Origin: Hippasteria phrygiana
Lineage: Eukaryota > Echinodermata > Asteroidea > Valvatida > Goniasteridae
Reading direction: 5' to 3'
Length of the DNA stretch: 64,000 nucleotides
Assembly: GCA_037893225.1 (NCBI GenBank)
Contig: JAZGUH010000103.1
Coordinates: forward strand, 4,898,001-4,962,000
Position numbers and translations under genes: made by a program. Each line of letters opens with the position of its first letter. The stretch's first letter is position 1. Positions 39,652 through 51,435 of the stretch are shown one piece after another. Under the pieces are notes generated by a model. That model had not been told where the DNA came from. It ran no database searches and was given only the letters and a program-made list of their open reading frames with translations.

Positions 39652-41747
39652 CGAGATAAGCGAGTAAGTTTTTCCAACTGATTTTTCTGCATTCCCGCAT
39701 AACTGCACACGCTATACAATGGACTAGCCGAGACCCCCACCACGCAACTTTGGCCTCAAATGACTGCGTTTTTCGACCTGATGTTGAACGAATTTGAGCA
39801 CAATCTTCATACTGTTGGAAAGCGTGACTCCTCAGCAACATCCAGACCAATCTTCAGCTCCTCAGACCCACGTTCAGCCGAATGATGGCCGAGATAAGCG
39901 AGTAAGTTTTTCATACTGATTTTTCTGCATTCCCGCATAACTGCACACGCTATACAATGGACTAGCCGAGACCCCCACAACGCAACTTGGGCCAAAAATG
40001 ACTGCGTTTTTCGACCTGATGTTGAACGAATTTGAGCACAATCTTGATACTGTTGGAAAGCGTGACTACTCAGCAACATCCAGACTAATCTTCAGCTCCT
40101 CTGACCCACGTCCAGCCGAATGATGGCCGAGATAAGCGAGTAAGTTTTTCCAACTGATTGTTCTGCATTCCCGCATAACTGCACACGCTATACAATGGAC
40201 TAGCCGAGACCCCCACAACGCAACTTGGGCCAAAAATGACTGCGTTTTTCGACCTGATATTGAACGAATTTGAGCACAATCTTGATACTGTTGGAAAGCG
40301 TGACATCTCAGCAACATCCAGACTAATCTTCAGCTCCTCAGACCCACGTTCAGCCGAATGATGGCCGAGTTAAGCGAGTAAGTTTTTCCAACTGATTGTT
40401 CTGCATTCCCGCATAACTGCACACGCTATACAATGGACTAGCCGAGACCTCCACAACGCAAATTGGGCCCCAAATGACTGCGTTTTTCGACCTGATGTTG
40501 AACGAAATTGCGCACAATCTTGATACTGTTAAAGAGAGTGACTCCTCAGCAACATCCAGAAAAATCTCCAGCTCCTCAGACCCACGTTCAGCCGAATGAT
40601 GGCCGAGATAAGCGAGTACGTTTTTTCAACTGATTGTTCTGCATTCCCTCATAACTGCACACGCTATACAATGGGCTAGCCGAGACCCCCACAACGCAAC
40701 TTTGGCCTCAAATGACTGCGTTTTTCGACCTGATGTTGAACGAATTTGAGCACAATCTTGATACTGTTGGAAAGCGTGACTCCTCAGCAACATCCAGACC
40801 AATCTTCAGCTCCTCAGACCCACGTTCAGCCGAATGATGGCCGAGATAAGCGAGTAAGTTTTTCCAACTGATTTTTCTGCATTCCCGCATAACTGCACAC
40901 GCTATACAATGGACTAGCCGAGACCCCACCACGCAACTTGGGCCCCAAATGACTGCGTTTTTCGACCTGATGTTGAACGAATTTGCGCACCATCTTGATA
41001 CTGTTGGAAAGCGTGACTCCTCAGCAACATCCAGACCAATCTTCAGCTCCTCAGACCTACGTTCAGCCGAATGATGGCCGAGATAAGCGAGTAAGTTTTT
41101 CCAACTGATTTTTCTGCATTCCCGCATAACTGCACACGCTATACAATGGCTAGCCAAGACCCCCCACAACGCAACTTCGGCCTCAAATGACTGCGTTTTT
41201 CGACCTGATGTTGAACGGAATTGCGCACAATCTTGATACTGTTGAAAAGAGTGACTCCTCAGCAACATCCAGACAAATCTCCAGCTCCTCAGACCCACGT
41301 TCAGCCGAATGATGGCCGAGATAAGCGAGTAAGTTTTTCCAACTGATTGTTCTGCATTCCCGCATAACTGCACACGCTATACAATGGCTAGCCAAGACTC
41401 CCACCACGCATCTTTGGCCTCAAATGACTGCGTTTTTCGACCTGATGTTGAACGAATTTGAGCACAATCTTGATACTGTTGGAAAGCGTGACTCCTCAGC
41501 AACATCCAGACAAATCTCCAGCTCCTCAGACCCATGTTCAGCCGAAAGATGTCCGAGATAAGCGAGTAAGTTTTTCCAACTGATTTTTCTGCATTCCCGC
41601 ATAACGGCACACGCTATACAATGGCTAGCCAAGACCCCCCACCACGCAACTTCGGCATCAAATGACTGCGTTTTTCGACCTGATGTTGAAAGAATTTGCA
41701 CACTATCTTGATACTGTTGGAAAGCGTGACTCCTCAGCAACATCCAG
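38605..41747 (+). repeat. 3.1-kb block, left copy of a 21-monomer displacement
   Basis: Aligns with 43601-46745 at offset 4996-4998. The drift comes from one extra T near 44191 and one near 46218. Shared rare variants include cctcagaaccacg, tttttcatactg, gggccaaaaatg, ctcctctgaccc, gttaaagagagtg, atgggctagcc, gcgcaccatc and cagacctacg. Confidence 0.85.
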
Positions 41748-43637
41748 ACTAATCTTCAGCTCCTCAGACCCACGTCCAGCCGAATGATGGCCGAGATAAG
41801 CGAGTACGTTTTTCCTACTGATTGTTCTGCATTCCCGCATAACTGCACACGCTATACAATAGCTAGCCAAGACCCCCCACAACGCAACTTCGGCTTCAAA
41901 TGACTGCGTTTTTCGACCTGATGTTGAACGAATTTGAGCACAATCTTGATACTGTTGGAAAGCGTGACTCCTCAGCAACATCCAGAAACATCTCCAGCTC
42001 CTCAGACCCACGTTCAGCCGAATGATGGCCGAGATAAGCGAGTACGTTTTTCCAACTGATTTTTCTGCATTCCCGCATAACTGCACACGCTATACAATAG
42101 CTAGCCAAGACCCCCCACCACGCAACTTCGGCTTCAAATGACTGCGTTTTTCGACCTGATGTTGAACGAATTTGAGCACAATCTTGATACTGTTGGAAAG
42201 CGTGACTCCTCAGCAACATCCAGACCAATCTTCAGCTCCTCAGACCCACGTTCAGCCGAATGATGGCCGAGATAAGCGAGTAAGTTTTTCCAACTGATTT
42301 TTCTGCATTCCCGCATAACTGCACACGCTATACAATGGACTAGCCGAGACCCCCACAACGCAACTTGGGCCCCAAATGACTGCGTTTTTCGACCTGATGT
42401 TGAACGAAATTGCGCACAATCTTGATACTGTTAAAAAGAGTGACTCCTCAGCAACATCCAGACCAATCTTCAGCTCCTCAGACCCACGTTCAGCCGAATG
42501 ATGGCCGAGATAAGCGAGTACGTTTTTCCAACTGATTGTTCTGCATTCCCGCATAACTGCACACGCTATACAATGGACTAGCCGAGACCCCCACAACGCA
42601 ACTTTGGCCTCAAATGACTGCGTTTTTCGACCTGATGTTGAACGAATTTGAGCACAATCTTGATAATGTTGGAAAGCGTGACTCCTCAGCAACATCCAGA
42701 CCAATCTTCAGCTCCTCAGACCCACGTTCAGCCGAATGATGGCCGAGATAAGCGAGTAAGTTTTTCCAACTGATTTTTCTGCATTCCCGCATAACTGCAC
42801 ACGCTATACAATGGCTAGCCAAGAGCCCCCAACAACGCAACTTCGGCCCCAAATGACTGCGTTTTTCGACCTGATCTTGAACGAATTTGAGCACAATCTT
42901 GATACTGTTGGAAAGCGTGACTACTCAGCAACATCCAGACTAATCTTCGGCTCCTCAGACCCACGTCCAGCCGAATGATGGCCGAGATAAGCGAGTAAGT
43001 TTTTCCAACTGATTGTTCTGCATTCCCGCATAACTGCACACGCTATACAATGGACTAGCCAAGACCCCCACAACGCAACTTGGGCCCCAAATGACTGCGT
43101 TTTTCGACCTGATGTTGAACGAAATTGCGCACAATCTTGATACTGTTAAAAAGAGTGACTCCTCAGCAACATCCAGACCAATCTTCAGCTCCTCAGACCC
43201 ACGTTCAGCCGAATGATGGCCGAGATAAGCGAGTACGTTTTTCCAACTGATTGTTCTGCATTCCCGCATAACTGCACACGCTATACAATGGACTAGCCGA
43301 GACCCCACCACGCAACTTGGGCCCCAAATGACTGCGTTTTTCGACCTGATGTTGAACGAATTTGCGCACAATCTTGATACTGTTGGAAAGCGTGACTCCT
43401 CAGCAACATCCAGACCAATCTTCAGCTCCTCAGACCCACGTTCAGCCGAATGATGGCCGAGATAAGCGAGTAAGTTTTTCCAACTGATTTTTCTGCATTC
43501 CCGCATAACTGCACACGCTATACAATGGCTAGCCAAGACCCCCCACAACGCAACTTCGGCCTCAAATGACTGCGTTTTTCGACCTGATGTTGAACGAATT
43601 TGAGCACAATCTTGATACTGTTGGAAAGCGTGACTCC
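41715..43637 (+). repeat. Large block, copy 3 (eight monomers, offset 7375 from copy 2)
   Basis: Matches 34340-36262, including gaaacatctcc and gataatg (42662). Just upstream, 41140-41715 matches 33289-33864 at offset 7851, so two monomers present in copy 2 are absent here. Confidence 0.8.
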
Positions 43638-46600
43638 GCAGCAACATCCAGACTAATCTTCAGCTCCTCAGACCCACGTTCAGCCGAATGATGGCCGAGT
43701 TAAGCGAGTAAGTTTTTCCAACTGATTGTTCTGCATTCCCGCATAACTGCACACGCTATACAATGGACTAGCCGAGACCCCCACAACGCAAATTGGGCCC
43801 CAAATGACTGCGTTTTTCGACCTGATGTTGAACGAAATTGCGCACAATCTTGATACTGTTAAAAAGAGTGACTCCTCAGCAACATCCAGAAAAATCTCCA
43901 GCTCCTCAGACCCACGTTCAGCCGAATGATGGCCGAGATAAGCGAGTACGTTTTTTCAACTGATTGTTCTGCATTCCCTCATAACTGCACACGCTATACA
44001 ATGGACTAGCCGAGACCCCCACAACGCAACTTTGGCCTCAAATGACTGCGTTTTTCGACCTGATGTTGAACGAATTTGAGCACAATCTTGATACTGTTGG
44101 AAAGCGTGACTCCTCAGCAACATCCAGACCAATCTTCAGCTCCTCAGAACCACGTTCAGCCGAATGATGGCCGAGATAAGCGAGTAAGTTTTTTCCAGCT
44201 GATTTTTCTGCATTCCCGCATAACTGCACACGCTATACAATGGCTAGCCAAGAGCCCCCAACAACGCAACTTCGGCCTCAAATGACTGCGTTTTTCGACC
44301 TGATGTTGAAAGAATTTGAGCACAATCTTGATACTGTTGGAAAGCGTGACTCCTCAGCAACATCCAGACTAATCTTCAGCTCCTCAGACCCACGTCCAGC
44401 CGAATGATGGCCGAGATAAGCGAGTACGTTTTTCCAACTGATTGTTCTGCATTCCCGCATAACTGCACACGCTATACAATGGACTAGCCGAGACCCCACC
44501 ACGCAACTTGGGCCCCAAATGACTGCGTTTTTCGACCTGATGTTGAACGAATTTGCGCACAATCGTGATACTGTTGGAAAGCGTGACTCCTCAGCAACAT
44601 CCAGACCAATCTTCAGCTCCTCAGACCCACGTTCAGCCGAATGATGGCCGAGATAAGCGAGTAAGTTTTTCCAACTGATTTTTCTGCATTCCCGCATAAC
44701 TGCACACGCTATACAATGGACTAGCCGAGACCCCCACAACGCAACTTTGGCCTCAAATGACTGCGTTTTTCGACCTGATGTTGAACGAATTTGAGCACAA
44801 TCTTCATACTGTTGGAAAGCGTGACTCCTCAGCAACATCCAGACCAATCTTCAGCTCCTCAGACCCACGTTCAGCCGAATGATGGCCGAGATAAGCGAGT
44901 AAGTTTTTCATACTGATTTTTCTGCATTCCCGCATAACTGCACACGCTATACAATGGACTAGCCGAGACCCCCACAACGCAACTTGGGCCAAAAATGACT
45001 GCGTTTTTCGACCTGATGTTGAACGAATTTGAGCACAATCTTGATACTGTTGGAAAGCGTGACTACTCAGCAACATCCAGACTAATCTTCAGCTCCTCTG
45101 ACCCACGTCCAGCCGAATGATGGCCGAGATAAGCGAGTAAGTTTTTCCAACTGATTGTTCTGCATTCCCGCATAACTGCACACGCTATACAATGGACTAG
45201 CCGAGACCCCCACAACGCAACTTGGGCCAAAAAAGACTGCGTTTTTCGACCTGATATTGAACGAATTTGAGCACAATCTTGATACTGTTGGAAAGCGTGA
45301 CATCTCAGCAACATCCAGACTAATCTTCAGCTCCTCAGACCCACGTTCAGCCGAATGATGGCCGAGTTAAGCGAGTAAGTTTTTCCAACTGATTGTTCTG
45401 CATTCCCGCATAACTGCACACGCTATAGAATGGACTAGCCGAGACCTCCACAACGCAAATTGGGCCCCAAATGACTGCGTTTTTCGACCTGATGTTGAAC
45501 GAAATTGCGCACAATCTTGATACTGTTAAAGAGAGTGACTCCTCAGCAACATCCAGAAAAATCTCCAGCTCCTCAGACCCACGTTCAGCCGAATGATGGC
45601 CGAGATAAGCGAGTACGTTTTTTCAACTGATTGTTCTGCATTCCCTCATAACTGCACACGCTATACAATGGGCTAGCCGAGACCCCCACAACGCAACTTT
45701 GGCCTCAAATGACTGCGTTTTTCGACCTGATGTTGAACGAATTTGAGCACAATCTTGATACTGTTGGAAAGCGTGACTCCTCAGCAACATCCAGACCAAT
45801 CTTCAGCTCCTCAGACCCACGTTCAGCCGAATGATGGCCGAGATAAGCGAGTAAGTTTTTCCAACTGATTTTTCTGCATTCCCGCATAACTGCACACGCT
45901 ATACAATGGACTAGCCGAGACCCCACCACGCAACTTGGGCCCCAAATGACTGCGTTTTTCGACCTGATGTTGAACGAATTTGCGCACCATCTTGATACTG
46001 TTGGAAAGCGTGACTCCTCAGCAACATCCAGACCAATCTTCAGCTCCTCAGACCTACGTTCAGCCGAATGATGGCCGAGATAAGCGAGTAAGTTTTTCCA
46101 ACTGATTTTTCTGCATTCCCGCATAACTGCACACGCTATACAATGGCTAGCCAAGACCCCCCACAACGCAACTTCGGCCTCAAATGACTGCGTTTTTCGA
46201 CCTGATGTTGAACGGAATTTGCGCACAATCTTGATACTGTTGAAAAGAGTGACTCCTCAGCAACATCCAGACAAATCTCCAGCTCCTCAGACCCACGTTC
46301 AGCCGAATGATGGCCGAGATAAGCGAGTAAGTTTTTCCAACTGATTGTTCTGCATTCCCGCATAACTGCACACGCTATACAATGGCTAGCCAAGACTCCC
46401 ACCACGCATCTTTGGCCTCAAATGACTGCGTTTTTCGACCTGATGTTGAACGAATTTGAGCACAATCTTGATACTGTTGGAAAGCGTGACTCCTCAGCAA
46501 CATCCAGACAAATCTCCAGCTCCTCAGACCCATGTTCAGCCGAAAGATGTCCGAGATAAGCGAGTAAGTTTTTCCAACTGATTTTTCTGCATTCCCGCAT

Positions 46601-46745
46601 AACTGCACACGCTATACAATGGCTAGCCAAGACCCCCCACCACGCAACTTCGGCATCAAATGACTGCGTTTTTCGACCTGATGTTGAAAGAATTTGCACA
46701 CTATCTTGATACTGTTGGAAAGCGTGACTCCTCAGCAACATCCAG
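43601..46745 (+). repeat. 3.1-kb block, right copy of the 21-monomer displacement
   Basis: Partner of 38605-41747. Private changes include gccaaaaaagactgcg (near 45232), cacgctatagaatgg (near 45425) and an extra T giving gaacggaatttgcg. Confidence 0.85.
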
Positions 46746-47550
46746 ACCAATCTTCAGCTACTCAGACCCACGTTTAGCCGAATGATGGAAGAGATAAGCG
46801 AGTACGTTTTTCGAACTGATTGTTCTGCATTCCCGCATAACTGCACACGCTATACAATGGACTAGCCGAGACCCCCACCACGCAACTTTGTCCCCACATG
46901 ACTGCGTTTTTCGACCTGATGTTGAACGAAATTGCGCACAATCTTGATACTGTTAAAAAGAGTGACTCCTCAGCAACGTCCAGACAAATCTTCAGCTCCT
47001 CGGACCCACGTTCAGCCGAATGATGGCCGAGATAAGCGAGTAAGTTTTTCCAACTGATTTGTCTGCATTCCCGCATAACTGCACACGCAATACAATGGCT
47101 AGCCAAGAACCCCCACAAAGCAACTTCGGCCTCAAATGACTGCGTTTTTCGACCTGATGTTGAACGAATTTGAGCACAACCTTGATACTGTTGGAAAGCG
47201 TGACTCCTCAGCAACATCCAGACTAATCTTCAGCTCCTCAGACCCACGTCCAGCCGAATGATGGCCGAGATAAGCGAGTACGTTTTTCCTACTGATTGTT
47301 CTGCATTCCCGCATAACTGCACACGCTATACAATGGACTAGCCGAGACCCCCACAACGCAACTTGGGCCCCAAATGACTGCGTTTTTCGACCTGATGTTG
47401 AACGAATTTGAGCACAATCTTCATACTCTTGAAAAGCGTGAATCCTCAGCAACATCCAGAAAAATCTCCAGCTCCTCAGACCCACGTTCAGCCGAATGAT
47501 GGCCGAGATAAGCGAGTACGTTTTTCCAACTGATTTTTCTGCATTCCCGC
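46430..47550 (+). repeat. Left copy of an eight-monomer displacement (offset 1905)
   Basis: Aligns with 48335-49455, with the cacgcaatac marker at 47084 and 48989 and the rare change catactcttgaaaagcgtg in both. Confidence 0.8.
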
Positions 47551-47604
47551 ATAAATGCACACGCTATATAATAGACTAGCCAAGACCCCCACAACGCAAC
47601 TTCG

Positions 47605-48580
47605 GCCTCAAATGACTGCGTTTTTCGACCTGATGTTGAACGAATTTGAGCACAATCTTGATACTGTTGGAAAGCGTGACTCCTCAGCAACATCCAGACT
47701 AATCGTCAGCTCCTCAGACCCACGTTCAGCCGAATGATGGCTGAGATAAGCGAGTACGTTTTTCCAACTGATTGTTCTGCATTCCCGCATAACTGCACAC
47801 GCTATACAATGGACTAGCCGAGACCCCCCACAACGCAACTTGGGCCCCGAATGACTGCGTTTTTCGACCTGATGTTGAACGAAATTGCGCACAATCTTGA
47901 TACTGTTAAAAAGAGTGACTCCTCAGCAACATCCAGACAAATCTCCAGCTCCTCAGACCCACGTTCAGCCGAATGATGGCCGAGATAAGCGAGTAAGTTT
48001 TTCCAACTGATTTTTCTGCATTCCCGCATAACTGCACACGCTATACAATGGCTAGCCAAGACCCCCCACAACGCAACTTCGGCCTCAAATGACTGCGTTT
48101 TTCGAGCTGGTGTTGAACGAATTTGAGCACAATCTTCATACTGTTGGAAAGCGTGAATCCTCAGCAACATCCAGAAAAATCTCCAGCTCCTCAGACCCAC
48201 GTTCAGCCGAATGATGGCCGAGATAAGCGAGTACGTTTTTCCAACTGATTTGTCTGCATTCCCGCATAACTGCACAAGCTATACAATGGCTAGCCAAGAC
48301 CCCCCACAACGCAACTTCGGCCTCAAATGACTGCGTTTTTCGACCTGATGTTGAACGAATTTGAGCACAATCTTGATACTGTTGGAAAGCGTGACTCCTC
48401 AGCAACATCCAGACAAATCTCCAGCTCCTCAGACCCATGTTCAGCCGAAAGATGTCCGAGATAAGCGAGTAAGTTTTTCCAACTGATTTTTCTGCATTCC
48501 CGCATAACTGCACACGCTATACAATGGCTAGCCAAGACCCCCCACCACGCAACTTCGGCATCAAATGACTGCGTTTTTCG
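47605..48580 (+). repeat. Left copy of a 12-monomer displacement (offset 2855)
   Basis: Aligns with 50460-51435. Shared rare variants are taatcgtcagc, gggccccgaatg, gagctggtgttg (ctggtg at 48107 and 50962) and cacaagctatac. Confidence 0.8.
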
Positions 48581-49455
48581 ACCTGATGTTGAAAGAATTT
48601 GCACACTATCTTGATACTGTTGGAAAGCGTGACTCCTCAGCAACATCCAGACCAATCTTCAGCTACTCAGACCCACGTTTAGCCGAATGATGGAAGAGAT
48701 AAGCGAGTACGTTTTTCGAACTGATTGTTCTGCATTCCCGCATAACTGCACACGCTATACAATGGACTAGCCGAGACCCCCACCACGCAACTTTGTCCCC
48801 ACATGACTGCGTTTTTCGACCTGATGTTGAACGAAATTGCGCACAATCTTGATACTGTTAAAAAGAGTGACTCCTCAGCAACGTCCAGACAAATCTTCAG
48901 CTCCTCGGACCCACGTTCAGCCGAATGATGGCCGAGATAAGCGAGTAAGTTTTTCCAACTGATTTGTCTGCATTCCCGCATAACTGCACACGCAATACAA
49001 TGGCTAGCCAAGACCCCCCACAACGCAACTTCGGCCTCAAATGACTCCGTTTTTCGACCTGATGTTGAACGAATTTGAGCACAACCTTGATACTGTTGGA
49101 AAGCGTGACTCCTCAGCAACATCCAGACTAATCTTCAGCTCCTCAGACCCACGTCCAGCCGAATGATGGCCGAGATAAGCGAGTACGTTTTTCCTACTGA
49201 TTGTTCTGCATTCCCGCATAACTGCACACGCTATACAATGGACTAGCCGAGACCCCCACAACGCAACTTGGGCCCCAAATGACTGCGTTTTTCGACCTGA
49301 TGTTGAACGAATTTGAGCACAATCTTCATACTCTTGAAAAGCGTGAATCCTCAGCAACATCCAGAAAAATCTCCTGCTCCTCAGACCCACGTTCAGCCGA
49401 ATGATGGCCGAGATAAGCGAGTACGTTTTTCCAACTGATTTTTCTGCATTCCCGC
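48335..49455 (+). repeat. Right copy of the eight-monomer displacement (offset 1905)
   Basis: Partner of 46430-47550. It differs at single bases, such as gactccgttttt near 49045 and ctcctgctcc near 49372. Confidence 0.8.
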
Positions 49456-50258
49456 ATAACTGCACACGCTATACAATAGCTAGCAAAGACCCCCCACCAC
49501 GCAACTTCGGCTTCAAATGACTGCGTTTTTCGACCTGATGTTGAACGAATTTGAGCACAATCTTGATACTGTTGGAAAGCGTGACTACTCAGCAACATCC
49601 AGACTAATCTTCGGCTCATCAGACCCACGTCCAGCCGAATGATGGCCGAGATAAGCGAGTAAGTTTTTCCAACTGATTGTTCTGCATTCCCGCATAACTG
49701 CACACGCTATACAATGGACTAGCCGAGACCCCCACAACGCAACTTGGGCCCCAAATGACTGCGTTTTTCGACCTGATGTTGAACGAAATTGCGCACAATC
49801 TTGATACTGTTAAAAAGAGTGACTCCTCAGCAACATCCAGACCAATCTTCAGCTCCTCAGACCCACGTTCAGCCGAATGATGGCCGAGATAAGCGAGTAC
49901 GTTTTTCCAACTGATTGTTCTGCATTCCCGCATAACTGCACACGCTATACAATGGACTAGCCGAGACCCCACCACGCAACTTGGGCCCCAAATGACTGCG
50001 TTTTTCGACCTGATGTTGAACGAATTTGGGCACAATCTTGATACTGTTGGAAAGCGTGACTCCTCAGCAACATCCAGAGCAATCTTCAGCTCCTCAGACC
50101 CACGTTCAGCCGAATGATGGCCGAGATAAGCGAGTAAGTTTTTCCAACTGATTTGTCTGCATTCCCGCATAACTGCACACGCTATACAATGGCTAGCCAA
50201 GACCCCCCACAACGCAACTTCGGCCTCAAATGACTGCGTTTTTCGACCTGATGTTGAA
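49101..50258 (+). repeat. Partner of 16263-17420 (offset 32838)
   Basis: Holds the rare cttcggctcatc variant (49609) and the same succession of body and linker types as the segment near 16.3-17.4 kb. Confidence 0.7.
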
Positions 50259-50459
50259 CGGAATTGCGCACAATCTTGATACTGTTGAAAAGAGTGACTC
50301 CTCAGCAACATCCAGACAAATCTCCAGCTCCTCAGACCCACGTTCAGCCGAATGATGGCCGAGATAAGCGAGTAAGTTTTTCCAACTGATTGTTCTGCAT
50401 TCCCGCATAACTGCACACGCTATACAATGGCTAGCCAAGACTCCCACCACGCATCTTTG

Positions 50460-51435
50460 GCCTCAAATGACTGCGTTTTTCGACCTGATGTTGAACGAAT
50501 TTGAGCACAATCTTGATACTGTTGGAAAGCGTGACTCCTCAGCAACATCCAGACTAATCGTCAGCTCCTCAGACCCACGTTCAGCCGAATGATGGCTGAG
50601 ATAAGCGAGTACGTTTTTCCAACTGATTGTTCTGCATTCCCGCATAACTGCACACGCTATACAATGGACTAGCCGAGACCCCCCACAACGCAACTTGGGC
50701 CCCGAATGACTGCGTTTTTCGACCTGATGTTGAACGAAATTGCGCACAATCTTGATACTGTTAAAAAGAGTGACTCCTCAGCAACATCCAGACAAATCTC
50801 CAGCTCCTCAGACCCACGTTCAGCCGAATGATGGCCGAGATAAGCGAGTAAGTTTTTCCAACTGATTTTTCTGCATTCCCGCATAACTGCACACGCTATA
50901 CAATGGCTAGCCAAGACCCCCCACAACGCAACTTCGGCCTCAAATGACTGCGTTTTTCGAGCTGGTGTTGAACGAATTTGAGCACAATCTTCATACTGTT
51001 GGAAAGCGTGAATCCTCAGCAACATCCAGAAAAATCTCCAGCTCCTCAGACCCACGTTCAGCCGAATGATGGCTGAGATAAGCGAGTACGTTTTTCCAAC
51101 TGATTTGTCTGCATTCCCGCATAACTGCACAAGCTATACAATGGCTAGCCAAGACCCCCCACAACGCAACTTCGGCTTCAAATGACTGCGTTTTTCGACC
51201 TGATGTTGAACGAATTTGAGCACAATCTTGATACTGTTGGAAAGCGTGACTCCTCAGCAACATCCAGACAAATCTCCAGCTCCTCAGACCCATGTTCAGC
51301 CGAAAGATGTCCGAGATAAGCGAGGAAGTTTTTCCAACTGATTTTTCTGCATTCCCGCATAACTGCACACGCTATACAATGGCTAGCCAAGACCCCCCAC
51401 CACGCAACTTCGGCATCAAATGACTGCGTTTTTCG
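50460..51435 (+). repeat. Right copy of the 12-monomer displacement (offset 2855)
   Basis: Partner of 47605-48580. It ends near 51435, where the next unit has the gagcacaacc body instead of gaaagaatttgcacac. Confidence 0.8.

Noticed and set aside
47560..47575. TATA-like motif ctatataatag
   Set aside because: A single-base variant of the ctatacaatgg present in all units; no gene follows.
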